Source of the DNA: Gnetum montanum
Taxonomy: Eukaryota > Streptophyta > Gnetopsida > Gnetales > Gnetaceae
Direction: 5' to 3'
Length of the DNA: 64,000 nt
NCBI GenBank assembly: GCA_015680685.1
Contig: MNCI01022131.1
Location: 3,371 to 67,370, forward strand
Part shown: positions 1 through 9,609 of the stretch, one piece after another
How the letters are laid out: every line of letters starts with the position of its first letter
Position numbering within the stretch: position 1 is the stretch's first letter
Made by a program: the position numbers and the translations under genes
The notes under the pieces: generated by a model
The model's database searches: none
The model's input: only the letters and a program-made list of their open reading frames with translations
Told to the model about the DNA's origin: nothing

Positions 1-372
1 GCTAACTCAAACATGTGAATATATTCTTCAGCTAAATAAGCTTTTCCAGGAATGAAAGGCTCAGGCAAATATTTGTAAACTACTTTAGGAATATCATTGT
101 ATTTTTGAAATCCTAATGATGTAACTCCTTGCCATGGATTCGCCATCTTATTCCTTTGAAATGTTGATCTCTTATATTTTCTAAATCTTCTCTTACGAAT
201 TGATAAACCAGAGATAATGGGTGATCTTCTTGATCTTCTAGTTTTCACTCCACTACTTGTTCCCAATTCATAAACTTTCTTTTGTTCTTCTTCTGATGAA
301 GAATCAGTCTTAGAATCTAGAATATCTTGTGAAACTTTGAAACTTTCCAAACTATGAAATTTCTTGGTCATG
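1..372 (-). pseudogene. N-terminal part of a retrotransposon gag-like ORF, cut by the window edge
   Basis: Reading leftwards from an ATG at 372-370, the frame stays open for 124 codons to the window edge. The product starts MTKKFHSLESFKVSQ, has an acidic Ser/Glu stretch near residue 25, then a strongly basic stretch (TRRSRRSP, IRKRRFRKYKR) at about residues 45-70, then a less charged part (MANPWQGVTSLGFQKYNDIP). It begins only about 125 bp after the end of the 5' LTR at 497, where the first ORF of an LTR element should start. I infer a gag-type or leader protein and recognise no family. It is open as far as visible, so it may be intact rather than a pseudogene. Confidence 0.55.
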
Positions 373-474
373 AACTGAAAATAGTATCTAATTTCATAAG
401 CCTTTATAGTAACAAAGAATTGTTGATGTACTAAAAGTATAAGGCTTATGAACCTAGAGGCTTAATTTTCAGCC

Positions 475-491
475 CTCCTTCTAGTGCCAAA
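475..491 (-). promoter_or_regulatory. Possible primer-binding site after LTR A
   Basis: Six bases after the LTR end the minus strand reads TGGCACTAGAAGGAGGG, starting with the TGG expected opposite a tRNA CCA end. I cannot assign the tRNA. The corresponding position after the solo LTR at 10853 has no such sequence, as expected for a solo LTR. Confidence 0.4.
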
Positions 492-1692
492 AGAACTGTT
501 GGCGACCTTTGGGACGCGACCGCCAACGAGTGTCCTCGAATAGGATTTAGGTGCCTGCTGGTCTCTGGCTACACCAAGGCCCAGATACCTCCAAATACCT
601 TAGTAGTTAATGTGAGTATGTGTGTGTGCTGTTGCGGCGTGCGGTTGTATAAAATGTGAAAATTTCGTTGTGTGTGAACTACAAATGACTTTATTTTAAA
701 GAGATTTAGCCAACTTTGTCCAATATTGTGAGTTATTGAAAGTTTCCTATTTTGTTCAAACTACCTAGTCTACGCGGTCTCTATAATACCTGCTTGTAAC
801 AAATAAAATTTTGCATAAACATTTGAGCACAACTCCGCAAATCTACTCCTAATTTTCCCCAGAGAGAGATATATAGTTCCACAAGAAAACTAGAAATAGA
901 GCAAGATTCAATGGAAATAGACAGAAAAGAAAAGAAAGCAGATTTGTGTGGACCTCAAATATTTAAACAAGGTAAAATGACACGAGTAAACACTTCGCAA
1001 TAAAGCTATTCCAAATTCAATATCTACGAATTGTTCAAACTTCCAAGGCTCAAACAAGCAATATCTTCAAGACAATCCTACTATGCTACCAAAAATTGCT
1101 GCGTAAACTACCACGTACGAGACTCCATTTTGACTAGATAATAGATGTCAACGATTGCATTCAAACAGAACCTTTAAAAGACTTGACAATTTCTGATTGA
1201 AATACCACGAGAATTCACTTTAAAGATAAAAAGAAGCTATTCTGGTCCCATCAAAATACCAAAGATTTTCTGAACCCTCTCGACTACTAAATTGTTCCAC
1301 GGCGTGACTACAAACAGAGGCTCTCTTCCAACAATCCAATAGCAGTTCCCAAACGTTGCACAATAACGAAATTTACTACTAAAATGCTCTCAAGGCTTTT
1401 TGAACACAAGCGCTTCTATGGCAAAATTTTAACAGAAATTCCTATTGGGCAACAAGAACAATAAGAGCAATCTAAAAATCCCAAAATTACTTGCCAAAGA
1501 TGATACTATCTAAACCACTAGCTAAGCAATTTAAACAAAACAAAAAATGAAATGCATAACTCACAAGACCATGACAAAGAGGCTGAAATCTTTATTCTAG
1601 CAAGCCATCTTCTTTACAAATCTTCTTTACTAATATTCCAAATGTGATGATGATGCTCCTTGATGCCCTCCATCTCCTTGACCCTTGAAGCC

Positions 1693-1700
1693 TATTTATA
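1693..1700 (-). promoter_or_regulatory. TATA box of giant LTR A
   Basis: TATAAATA on the minus strand, followed by a purine-rich leader that aligns with the sequence after the TATA box of copy B (9602). It marks the approximate U3/R boundary: about 1.6 kb of U3 upstream and about 1.2 kb of R-U5 downstream. Confidence 0.55.
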
Positions 1701-2179
1701 GGATTCCAAGGTAGGTAGGGAAGTTACATTTTGAAAATTTCTCACCTAACTTCTCTCCCAAGTAACTTGGTTTGCCAATGGGAGATTACTTATTAAATAT
1801 CCTAGCTAACTTTACTCCTAAGTAATTGAACTATCCAATTAAAAATTTACTTGCCCAACAAGCTAGGAGATTTTTATCCAACTAGTTAGGTAAGTTACAA
1901 CAATAATTTTGGATGGTTACAACCACCAAAGAGATAAAAAATGCTAGAATTTAGTTACAAATATAAATAGCCATATGTTCCCTTTCATAAGGTATTTCAT
2001 GAATATTTCATAACAAAGTATTTTATTGCAGGATTTGACACATGGGCTGATAAGTAGAGATGTAATTTATAATATTTCTAATGTAATCTAATGCAATTTT
2101 ATTGGGCAATTACTTGTAAGTCTTGCTTAGTAAAATATCTGGTTAATTTAGCTTATTTTATTTTCAAATTCCTAAATGA

Positions 2180-3060
2180 AATATCCCTAAGTTATAATGA
2201 TGTTAGGAAAATCTAATTTAATCTTCCCCCTTTTTAAAGTAGCAGTGATTAACTTTATGCGATTCAAAAACTCGGAATATCGAAAATACGAGCCCGAAGG
2301 CAAAGCCATAGATCTTGCAACCAAATTCTTGACCGAAGACGTTTCAGCAACTGCCTCCACGGGAGAATGCCCTGCCGCCGAACTTGGAAACGCCACCATG
2401 TGTTCTGCCTAGATCTGCAACCATCCTCTGGAAATACCGACAATTTTGATGTCACGGTTCTGCACGTTCAGTTATCCTCCTACCACGGTAGCCTGCGCCC
2501 AACTCGGCGGGCAAAAGGCAGTTCAAAGGCCAGATTGTTTTGATGCCCGCGGCCAATGCACGAAATCTGTAGCAACAATGGTGATCTAGAATGGTCTTTG
2601 ATGCTAAGGGTTTTAGGTCTCTGTACAGCAACTGTTCCGAATTTTCGTCAGTTGAAGCATTGAACTTGTTGGCCAATCAACAATACTGCAGGAATAGGGC
2701 TTTTAGCATTTGATATATTTTTTTGATTTAAAATATACCCAAGATTACACGCGTTTTTGTTCCTTTCTTCCGGTGCTGAGCTGAGTAAAATTTTGTTTAT
2801 GAGGCAAACTGCTCATTTTTCCTTTCTGCAAATGAATGTGCAGATGTCGTTTTAGCCGCCCCTTCTTGCTTGCGTACGCCAGTCCTCCGTTGTCTGATGT
2901 GCACTTGCCTTTAGATCTGATTCTCGTGTTAAATTTGTTTACATTATGCAGGTTTGAAAATTGGTTCATTTTTGCATCCAGCGTTGGCCATTATTTTCCC
3001 TGATTTCCTGAGTTACGTTTTTCTTGCCTCCTTCGTATGCAGGGCATTACGATAGCCAAT
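2180..3060. pseudogene. Gene-like CpG-containing segment inside U3 of giant LTR A
   Basis: This part has a higher GC and CpG content than its surroundings and overlapping short frames on both strands. Examples are a 71-codon plus frame at 2197-2412 with SEYRKYEPEGKAIDLATKF, and minus frames of 74 codons each at 2969-2745 (basic, RSKGKCTSDNGG) and 2676-2452. None shows a family I recognise. It has no counterpart in the U3 of copy B. It may be a captured host fragment or fast-evolving U3 sequence. True strand and reading frame are undecided. Confidence 0.35.
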
Positions 3061-3316
3061 CTAATTTTTAAACCTGACCCTTAGTTAATCCAATTTAAAT
3101 AATCCGATAATACATTGTCAACTTTAACAGGGAGTGTATCCTTTAACAGCAAAGAATCTGATCCTTAATCTTCTGATTTTGCTTCCATACAACTTAACAA
3201 CCAAACACTTCACATATTGGCTTGTTTTCTGTTAACTCACCATACTAAACTTCTTCATTTGTTCTATCCTTAAAAAATATTCCAACTGTTCCATGCAATG
3301 GCTAAATGTGCCAACA

Positions 3317-4265
3317 CAAAACTTGTGACACATGCCAAAAACATAGCAACCTTATACATGTATCACCAACTAAGCTATACACTACTTAGATAACTTAGCC
3401 ATTCCAATAGTGGGGGTTAGATATCATTGGACCTATAATGCCTAAGTCTTCCATAAGGCATAGCTTTATCATTGCTACAACTAAATACTTCACAAAGTGA
3501 ATTGAAGATATTCCCATAAGGAAGAAAGCATCCCAAAAAGTCTATATATATTCATACTCAATAACATAGTATTCCATTTCAGTATACTTATGACCATAGT
3601 CACAAATACTGAAACATAATTTAGTGGCTAAGAAACAAAATACTTTTGTCACAACTTGGGCATTAATCTTTCCTTCTCATCACCATATTATCCTTAAGAC
3701 AATGGGCAAGATAAAGTAAGTAATAAGGCCATTATAAACTTGCTCAAGAAGATGTTGGACAATAGCAAATGTAAGTGGCATAAGTAGCTTGTCCATGCAC
3801 TTTGGAACTATCGAAAAACCTATCAAACCATCACTAATGTAACTGCATATAGCTTCATTTATGGTTCTAAAGTTGTTTTACCTCTTGAATTTTATGTGTC
3901 ATTGCTATGAGTAGCCTTGTCAAACTTCATTAATAATGAATAGAACTAGGAGCAACGCATCGTGGACCTAGACTCAATGGAAGAGTAATAGGTGTGAACG
4001 CTTGCACATGTCAAGAGGTACTAGGAGAGGTAGAAATGGTAACATCATCATAACCTAAACAAGTGCAAGGTCAAGAAAGGAGACTTGGTCCTTGAAGCCA
4101 TCTATGAACACATGAATAAATTCTTAGCCAACTAGGAAGGACCTTTCTTGGTTACTAAAGCCTATAGAAATGGAGCTTCAGGATAGCAAACATGGATGGA
4201 AACAAGTTGGTTAATCTAGTCAGTCATTCCTATCTAAATCCTTACTACATGTAGCCCAAGAGAAT
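3317..4265 (+). pseudogene. Decayed Ty3/gypsy integrase and pol C-terminus
   Basis: Translating with stops shows the zinc-finger end CDTCQKHSNLIHV at 3324, then WGLDIIGPI with the first catalytic Asp at about 3420, then SFIIATTKYFTK. Further on come the GSEAVLPVE-like motif near 3860 (GSKVVLPLEF), a KKGDLVL-type motif near 4078, and an EGPFLVTKAYRNGA C-terminal module near 4138. Many stops and frameshifts (for example a stop where Trp is expected after YFTK) make it non-functional. Arrangement and motifs fit the Tat/Athila side of plant gypsy elements. The upstream pol part is separated by the insertion of giant-LTR element A at 3316/3317. Confidence 0.75.
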
Positions 4266-4269
4266 TGAT

Positions 4270-5590
4270 ACTTGACATCAACAACCTTGATGACCAATAA
4301 CAAGGAAGCCTTCATGATCTCTTTTTGCACAACAAATGAACCATGAAAAATTATAACATTAGTAACCTATGATGGCCTAGTTTGCTAATTATTTTATATG
4401 GCCTTATGCATTGTATTGAAACAACATGTCTTATTTATCTAATTTCTTGTTCTCTTAGAGCTTTTCTTGCAAGATGAAGTCCAAAGTCATCACAGAGGTG
4501 CAACTCATCATGGTAGCAAGTCACCATGTGATCTCAATGTGCAAGATTTAGTGAGTTTATCCTATTGTATCAAGAATGCTTATTTCACAATATTTCCATT
4601 ACCACTCCTTATGACAAATCCCATAGCCTATTCATAATCTTTCGTAAGGAAAAAATGTTGACCTATGTTTAACACTCATGCATTGTGGCCATATGACATC
4701 CCTTCATCATGCTTCACCATCAAGTCCATCAAGTGTAACACATTTCATTCGATTGTAAAACCAAATCAAACAAGCCTTGGTAATGAAACCAAATGAAGGT
4801 TTTATCCCACAAAGAAAGAAGGAGAAAATTTCCAAGAAGCCGAATGGCCAATGAAGCCTATAAAAGGATAAAACCAATGGGAGGAGCCTAATGACCAAAG
4901 AAACTTTAGAGTAAGGTGCTAGTTCCTCAAACACATTTTTGAGTAACCAACACATTGAAAACACAAAGTGCAAAGCTCTAATTGATTGATCAACATGTCT
5001 GTGCCATATCATAGCCATGACATCAACATTTGGAACTAGTTGTTAACTTTTTCATCATTTTCCTATAATCAATAATAGCCTAGACCATAACCTTATCCCA
5101 TCATCACAAGCCCTCTTTGACATGGTTCAACACTATTGAGTCAAGCATTGAGAGGGAACATTGGTCATGGACCTGTAGTGATGTTTTGAATTTGTTTGTC
5201 AATGTCTCCCAGGTTAATCTTCTAAAAATCAACAAAGAGGTGCCAATGAAACCTCACCAGGGAAATTCATGTTGTAGATTGTAACCTTCATTTTTCAGCT
5301 TGAGGTAAGATTTTATTATAAATGTAAGATATGTAGCCCATGAGTTGCAATCTTACATACTTTAGCTTTTGGGGATAAAAAATGCCTCAAACATTGCTAT
5401 TGCCTTACTTCCCAATTGCACAAAGGTACCTCATGTTCATATTTGGGCTTGTGAAGGCTGAAAATGCCTTGGAGATTACCAAATTTGACATTTTCCTATG
5501 TTTTTGTAGAGGTATAGCCTCAACTACGTTGGAACCATCTACCCCCAATGTAGATTGTGTTAAGGTTTCATTTTCCAACAAAACCTAACA
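4270..5590 (+). repeat. Family E repeat, plus copy (3' region of the decayed gypsy element)
   Basis: Starts where the integrase frame ends and matches the reverse complement of about 56640-58070 over its length. Shared stretches include TTTCTTTGG(T/C)CATTAGGCTC and CATACTTTAGCTTTTGG. Sitting directly behind pol, it most likely holds the 3' untranslated part and some or all of a 3' LTR, but I could not fix LTR ends. A TATAAATG string at about 5317 could be an LTR TATA box. The 103-codon minus frame at 5018-4707 is not supported as a gene. Confidence 0.55.
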
Positions 5591-6438
5591 TAGTCACCAC
5601 CAAAACCTAGTGTAGATCTAGTGTTGTAATTTTTAGAATTTTTCATTTTTCATTTTTCCAATAGTGGCCGATGTAGTCACCCCAAGACTTCAATAGTTAT
5701 AGCATGACCAGCATAGACATCAAGTTCACTAGCAATTTCTAGCAACTTTAGCATAGTCCACCAAGGTCATCATAGCTGGGATAGTGTCAACATAGTCATA
5801 AAAGTCTATTTACTATTTATAGTATCTACCACTAAACCAAAGGTGGAATACCATTTATGACTACAATGGTATATTTTGGTGGGAACTAGCAAGGAGTTGC
5901 TGGAAACTAGGGTTGGAAGGTATCCAAATCATGGGGTTTTGAGTGCAGACTAAAAGCTCCAATGGACTTCAAGCTTCTTCCAGGCAAACTTCTCATGTAC
6001 ATAGTATACAAAATCTGTACTTTTGAACCTTCTACTTTATTTTTCATTGCATAATGGAACTCCACAAGATCTTGCATAATGGAATTCCACTTTCTAATTA
6101 ATTTTCCTATTGTTAGATCTAATCTACTTTCTAAGAAATCTTGAATTGCTAGGAGTCATGTTTTCCTTCTCTATCAAGAGCAATATTACCTAAGCTCTGC
6201 AAGCTAAACTTCATAGAACTTGAACTTACCCACCTTCATATCCTAAATCTTCTCTAGCTTAATTGAAAATTACTTCTTGGATAGCAAACAATTTTTAAAT
6301 TTGAAGGTTGATCGATGAAAATTCATGTTTTTCCATTCATATAAGATGAACCTATGATCCAAAAATATTCATGATAAAGCATTTTTGACTAGCTAATGAG
6401 CAATCCATCATGAACTTGAAATAAAAAAATGCTCAAGA
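5591..6438. other. Unassigned old sequence before the Athila-like 5' LTR
   Basis: AT-rich, no frame or motif I can support. It may continue the family E 3' region: short repeats of the type agcatag/catag occur at 5690-5790, but similarity to the inverted copy fades here. Confidence 0.3.
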
Positions 6439-6439
6439 G

Positions 6440-7167
6440 ATGAAGTCATCCATTTATCTTCTAGCACTAGATGTTTTCAAGTAAAGTAGCAAAGGGAAAC
6501 TCTAAGCTCTACCTAGTAGGTGAAGACTTTGAAGCCACCTACCTAGTAGGTGAAGACTTTTAAAACCCATTGATGATCCTTCTCTCTTTATTAAATGTAT
6601 TCATATTTTTTATAAATGAAGGTGTTGGGATTTTTTCTTCCTAATACTTGAGAAGGATAGTCTAGGATATGTGTTTTCTTATTGCTCAATTGCTCATTCT
6701 CTTAAGTAAATTGCTAATTTTTTCGATCACTCTTTCTATTATTATATTATTGTTCTTAATTCATTTATATGATCAAAATTGGAAATCCTTTCTCAACACT
6801 AGAGTGAGGTAATGGATCTCATCCATGCACAAATATTTTCTCATTATCTTTGTATTAGTTAAGACTATAAAGTTTGTACAAATATTATTTTATTTTAATG
6901 AAAGAGGAGTTGGAGTTCTTGCATATTTTTGCTTTATGTTAGAAACTAATCATGTTCTGTGGATGTACCACTGATTGATATGTGATAGATATTGATCAAG
7001 GGAGAAGTTGTAATGCCAATGAAAAAGGTAGTAAACTCTTGAGTTTGCCATTACTTTTGCGTACTTGAATCACCTAGGCTTACCTTGAGGAGTACAACAT
7101 TTGGATGAGTCATAGATGAGGTGACAAACTAGTGACATCCCTAATCCAACTATAGAAGAGCTCATCA
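6440..7167 (+). repeat. 5' LTR of the Athila-like element
   Basis: About 650 bp (6500-7167) are closely repeated at 19660-20378 in the same orientation; the left border is approximate. It ends ACTATAGAAGAGCTCATCA and is followed at once by a primer-binding site. Upstream of a TATA box (TATAAATG, 6611) are two copies of a palindromic 30-nt unit with the core ACCTACCTAGTAGGT (about 6509-6563). The other LTR has four units, so the pair has diverged in copy number. Confidence 0.75.
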
Positions 7168-7168
7168 T

Positions 7169-7188
7169 TTTGGCATCATTTTCAAGGA
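7169..7188 (+). promoter_or_regulatory. Primer-binding site, tRNA-Asp type, decayed
   Basis: TTTGGCATCATTTTCAAGGA directly follows the LTR end. It fits the plant tRNA-Asp primer site (TTTGGCGCCGTTGTCGGGGA type), with nearly all differences C to T or G to A, as expected from deamination of methylated CG sites. The same site type is used by Athila elements. It identifies the upstream LTR as the 5' copy. Confidence 0.65.
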
Positions 7189-7207
7189 GGTAACTGGTAT
7201 CCAACTA

Positions 7208-7212
7208 CTTAG
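7208..7212 (+). repeat. Target-site duplication, left copy (cttag)
   Basis: cttag immediately precedes TGTTGGCG at 7213 and is repeated directly after the LTR end at 10854-10858. It proves that the 3641 bp between were inserted as one unit. Confidence 0.85.
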
Positions 7213-7287
7213 TGTTGGCGCATTTGGCCATTTCATGGAACAGAGATATGAGATGATTGAAACCTTCAAAATATTTCAATAGAACTA

Positions 7288-7760
7288 TTGAAATGGCAAG
7301 ATGTAGGTTTCAAAGGTATTGATTCTTGTCACTCGCTAAAAAAGATTGGTGGAAATAATGATGCACATATGAAAGACAGTGAATATAAGGTTACAAGAAA
7401 CAATGTGCCAATGGTAATTGAATTGACAAGCAAGGAATCTTTAGTGTTAGAAATACTTTCAAGAATTGATCATTTGGATACAAATGGTTTATTTTCGTTG
7501 CCTTCAGAAAATTTCTTAAAGATTGATAAAAGAAAAATATCCTTATTGTTGATGTTTGAAAAGATTCATTGCAAGGAATGTGAAACTTGAAAATCGTATG
7601 AGGAAGATTTTGAAATAGCATGAAAAAATGTTCAGAGTAATTATAAAGAGGGCACCGAGAAGTGGGATGCTATGTATAGCATGCTCCTTTATGGTAGAAA
7701 ATATTTTGAGGAGTGTGCAGATAAAGTACAAATATATTTTCCATATTAACAGTTCAGAGA
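7288..7760 (+). pseudogene. Bromodomain-like fragment inside U3 of solo LTR B
   Basis: A 100-codon frame (7288-7590) contains LVLEILSRIDHLDTNGLFS, resembling the first helix of a bromodomain (a leucine-rich helix, then D-x-x-G-x-F). It continues MFEKIHCKECET. After a one-base shift the next frame (about 7590-7745) reads SYEEDFEIA, a stop, then NYKEGTEKWDAMYSMLL and GRKYFEECADKVQ, like the last two helices of a bromodomain. At least one frameshift and two stops break it, and the usual acetyl-lysine-binding Asn is not clear. Bromodomains bind acetyl-lysine on histones. Family assignment is by eye only; it could be another helical protein. Confidence 0.4.
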
Positions 7761-7849
7761 TTGTCATGAAAAAATGTTTGTATGAACTACCCCATCAGAA
7801 TATTGGTGAAATTTTTCAATATCTGTGTGTCCTCATTTAGATCTGCACA

Positions 7850-9110
7850 AAAAATCTTGCCTGCTAAGGTCACTGAAGAGTTTGAACATAACGTGGCGTT
7901 GGAATTCCAAAATGTATGTCTAGAGTTGTGAAAATTTGTGGAGCAATGAAACCATATATACTTTCCCTACCCAACGCTAACATTTCTAGCGAAGAATGCG
8001 CACGTTAAAGAAACTAACGACTGCAAAATTGCGAAGGGCATGGAGGTTTCTAGGTTTAAATTTGTACAGGGCAAAGTTTGGCTCGCTTGCCGATTTGGCC
8101 TTGGTTGGACTCATGGATGCTATTTTCAATGCCGTGTGCATACGTAGGTAAATCTAGTACTGCTACCAGCACCATCGTTCAATCCGCGGGCCGCATAGCT
8201 GCAACACAGACTTGTGTTACCCTTTCGACAATGGCGGATTCATGGAGGAATGCAAATCAGAGATTCATAGCCATGGCAGGAACCCTAGCAACTCTAGCGA
8301 TGACTTAGATGAAGAATTCATGGCAGACATGATGTATTCCATATGAAGGTATCTGGCCAGACATAACAAAGAGCCTGTGTCATCGACGATTATTTTTCAA
8401 TGGGTTCACCATTTAGCACGCATGGCCATGATGATGAGTTCCTGTTCAGGCTTCGCAGGCCGAGGCATGGGCATTTCAATTTCGGTGCGGATTTCTTCAT
8501 CAAGTACCTGTAATTTTTTGCAACAAGATGCAGCGAAAGATTCTCAGCATTGAACGTGAATTTGAGGCGATACAACTACATGAAGCTGATTCCCGTTCAA
8601 AAGTATGCAATTTCGATTTCTCTGGCCAGACGGGACCTTATGGCTTGCATGCAAACTAGATTAGGGAAAATTGCCAGGTTCTACTCTCCAATTATCACAG
8701 GGATTCAGTGCAGGCCCTACCCTGCTCCTTCCCATGGTGCATACAAAGCGTTTTCGCATCCCCTAAACCCACATCTGGCTGCCCTAGTGTAACAACGGTC
8801 GTTCCTACGCAGACAGACGAAACGGTGACAAAAACCATGACAAGAGACAATTGGCTCGGCCTGGTTTCAAAAGCCTACGCGCTCTAGAATACGATCAGTG
8901 CCTCTTTCAGGAATACATTCAATGAATACACAACTGCATCGATCTTCAGGGTTTCTGGTTCTCAATGCCATGTGGGAGATGCTGAGAGAAATTAATCCTT
9001 GGACTACCAAGAAAACAGAAAAATCTAAGGTTCAAATCCTTCAACTTGCAGATGATTTAGATAGATAGAGGTTGATGGCAGGTAGGAAGAAAATCATGGG
9101 TCCCAAGCAT
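7850..9110 (+). pseudogene. CpG-rich gene-like segment inside U3 of solo LTR B
   Basis: Much richer in GC and CG dinucleotides than its flanks. Several plus-strand frames look coding-like but are broken. One is MEVSRFKFVQGKVWLACRF from 8040. Another gives TDLCYPFDNGGFMEEC and NSSDDLDEEFMADMMYSI ending near 8345. A third gives DEFLFRLRRPRHGHFNF with a stop near 8510, and a fourth KSKVQILQLADDLDR near 9030. A 76-codon and an 80-codon frame also exist (8078-8308, 8550-8792). It lies just downstream of the bromodomain-like piece on the same strand, so it may be remnants of the same captured host gene. I recognise no domain. Confidence 0.4.
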
Positions 9111-9275
9111 TAGAGAGATGGACAAATATTACACATGTTCATATATATTTATGTATTAACCCATCCATGTATGCATCAACTCCATGGTTATTATCTCTAC
9201 TACTATGATGCAAATAACAATAAAATATTTTAAAAGGGAATTTTTGCAACAATTGTTCAAAGTCCCATGTGAATT

Positions 9276-9561
9276 GAACACTTGTCAATTGAAATGGTGG
9301 TTATAACCACCATCAAGGCCACTTTTCAACTATAACCTTTTTATCTCCATGGTGACCACTTGGCGACTGAAGGGCCACTTGTCAATTGCATGGGACACTT
9401 GTCAACTACAACCTTTTTATCTCCATGGTGACCACTTGGTAATTAAATGAGGCCACTTGTCAACTAAATGAAGACACTTGGCAATTGAATGAAGACACTT
9501 GGCAACTGAATAGGAAACTTGTCACCTGCAACTTTTTTATCTCTATGGTGGTTATAACCAC
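9276..9561 (+). repeat. U3 array of about ten 20-nt repeats
   Basis: About ten imperfect copies of (g/a)acacttg(t/g)caa(c/t)tgaatg, interleaved with three copies of a tttttatctccatggtg segment. The array ends about 40 bp before the TATA box at 9602, the usual place for LTR enhancer repeats. Copy A has one tttttatctctttggtgg segment but not the array. Confidence 0.7.
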
Positions 9562-9601
9562 CTAAGATATTTTGTAACTTACCTACCTACCTTTTGAACC
9601 T

Positions 9602-9609
9602 TATAAAAA
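9602..9609 (+). promoter_or_regulatory. TATA box of solo LTR B
   Basis: TATAAAAA followed by GGCTTCAGGGGT, aligned with the TATA box of LTR A and its GGCTTCAAGGGT. Downstream the two LTRs stay closely alignable to their ends. Confidence 0.6.

Larger units (their letters stand above)
497..3316 (-). repeat. Giant LTR, copy A (5' LTR of a minus-strand element)
   Basis: On the minus strand this begins TGTTGGCACATTTAGCC at 3316 and ends GTCGCCAACA at 497, 2820 bp. The first 31 bases match the start of the solo LTR at 7213 with three or four differences. About 1.3 kb at its end (497 to about 1770) matches 9570-10853 closely in inverted orientation. Ends are TGTTGGC...GCCAACA. A TATA box (TATAAATA on the minus strand) lies at 1700-1693. 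The gag-like frame at 1-372 follows the LTR, so this should be a 5' LTR with the body off the left edge. The right flank is caaaa (3317-3321), the expected target duplication, whose partner would be outside the window. Confidence 0.8.

Noticed and set aside
497-2040. LTR A ending at 2040 with TGTCAAATCC
   Set aside because: The 31-bp match of 3316-3286 (minus strand) to the start of solo LTR B, whose target duplication is perfect, shows the LTR start is at 3316.
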